A stretch of 64,000 nucleotides of DNA from Tillus elongatus (taxonomy: Eukaryota; Arthropoda; Insecta; Coleoptera; Cleridae). Each line of letters begins with the position of its first letter. Positions within the stretch are counted from its first letter, which is position 1. Positions 62,912-64,000 of the stretch are shown in pieces. The translations under genes and the position numbers were made by a program. The stretch lies in the NCBI GenBank assembly GCA_964006375.1, contig OZ023264.1:17246225-17310224 (forward strand), given 5' to 3'. The notes below the pieces were generated by a model. The model was not told where the DNA came from. It worked only from the letters and a program-made list of their open reading frames with translations, and did not search any database.

Positions 62912-62915
62912 TATA
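62820..62915. repeat. (TA)n microsatellite
   Basis: About 96 bases with one ACAT interruption near its end, after the right direct repeat. Confidence 0.95.
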
Positions 62916-63780
62916 AAGGCATGTTATGTGTTTATAAATTTACCTTCGTTACGTTATGGTCATTTCAATATACCATCCCGCAAATATTCTCGGAAGATAT
63001 TCACCACGAGGTTATAGGTTTTCATAACAGTAATTGATACACTAGACATATATGAAATGCCGTATACTCGCTCCATATCAGATTATTAAGATTTACTGCT
63101 TCCCCTGAGGGAAGACGACTGTATAGGTTCAACTGGTATAAGCCAGTCATAAATAAATGAAAAATATATAGCTATATATGTAGGTGCACACATGGACATA
63201 ACTACATGTACCTATATATGCGGCGGACCTATAGTGAAAAATCAATTACCGCTACACTTGCCGGCAGATTATCTATATATAACACAGATTCAATAGCGTC
63301 AACTAATTAAAACAGTCATTTATATTTTAATTAAAGTCGAAACTGGATGATTGATGTTACAGGAGTGGAATGAATGTGTCAGTTTGTTATATAATCATAC
63401 GGTTGGATGAAATGTCGATTTCAGGTTCGGTCAACTGTAAACTCTGAATGTTATTGCGGATATTTCTGAATGTGTGTTTCTCTCTGAGCCTTGTAGCAAT
63501 GAGACTGGTTTTATTGATAATTATATAATAATTAGCTTCTTGCAAGAATGTAGACTACTGCAACGTGCTAGAGAACATAAAGAATAGACCATTTTAAAAG
63601 TAGGTAACAAGCCGGCGGAGAGACACATCGCCGTCGCAACCTAAAGCCGATGTCTCATTGTATCTGTCTACAGCAGCTTCTCTCAATCTATTGTGCTCCC
63701 ACACTTTATTAACTACTCAAGATTTCCAGATGTGTTCCTGTTGCTCTACATCTTTTCACAAAGTCACTAACTAAATACTA
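62916..63780. other. No gene seen
   Basis: No recognisable motif. Confidence 0.45.
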
Positions 63781-63856
63781 GAACCTGTGTTGAGCACTGA
63801 TAAGCGCACTTGGACAGCCCAAATCACCACAACACATTTTAAAAGACTTCACGAAC
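63781..63856 (-). repeat. Repeat E fragment
   Basis: GAACCTGTGTTGAGCACTGA, then CCAAATCACCACAACAC; it is cut off before the hammerhead core by LINE copy E. Confidence 0.7.
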
Positions 63857-63860
63857 TTCT

Positions 63861-64000
63861 TTTATATTTCAACAAGACACCACGAGGGCTTACAGCCTTA
63901 GTACTATCGTACCGTGGGTGTCGACAAGGAGGAAAGAGGCAACTTGTTAATTCTGGACTTGAAGGTTTGGAGGTTCGGAGGAGAACATGTGCCGGGAAGG
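63861..64000 (-). pseudogene. LINE copy E, 3' end, continues beyond the window
   Basis: ATTTCAACAAGACACCACGA and the following 130 bases match the 3' ends of copies C and D. The rest lies outside. Confidence 0.8.

Overview
The window is AT-rich, intron-bearing eukaryotic DNA, almost certainly from an arthropod and probably an insect. The reasons are a multi-exon P-element/THAP9-like gene with GT-AG introns, several Tc1/mariner lineages, a hAT relic, non-LTR retrotransposons, Penelope-like elements and about twenty long (TA)n arrays. I see no host housekeeping gene. Nearly everything recognisable is mobile DNA, layered by repeated insertion. The species cannot be named from this sequence.

Layout. 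0-3 kb: a dead Tc1/mariner-type element with long inverted repeats and a tRNA-like SINE inside its left repeat. 3.2-4.6 kb: a broken non-LTR reverse transcriptase (LINE copy A). 4.9-6.2 kb: a complete but dead mariner (DD34D type). 7.3-13.8 kb: two copies of a DD41D family with long terminal repeats (here 'family M'), TA arrays, a hammerhead-like motif and a 280-bp tandem repeat. 14.8-17.7 kb: hAT relic and LINE copy B. 18-31 kb: mostly copies of an unnamed repeat ('family A') that carries a conserved CGCA...TGCG hairpin and usually an internal (TA)n array, plus a second LINE and transposase relics. 31.9-34.0 kb: an apparently intact DD41D element with an uninterrupted 362-codon transposase and 341-bp inverted repeats differing at about two positions. 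34.8-40.7 kb: a transposase/RNase H composite relic, family M copy 3, LINE copy C with a chimeric open frame, and a MITE. 41.5-42.0 kb: a hammerhead-ribozyme repeat. 42.24-50.98 kb: an 8.7-kb P-like element with 32-bp inverted repeats, an 8-bp target duplication and a four-exon gene broken only by a 4-bp duplication. 51.6-56.5 kb: a Penelope-like element with an open RT. 56.5-57.9 kb: a full family A copy and three hammerhead motifs. 58.8-64 kb: LINE copies D and E and family M copy 4.

How the parts relate. Tc1/mariner elements target TA, and here several sit directly in or beside (TA)n arrays. Those arrays themselves often belong to family A copies, so one repeat appears to provide landing sites for others. 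The Penelope-like element and the small hammerhead repeats fit the known association of Penelope elements and retrozyme-like repeats with type I hammerhead ribozymes. The strongest candidates for present or recent activity are the 31.9-kb DD41D element and the P-like element.
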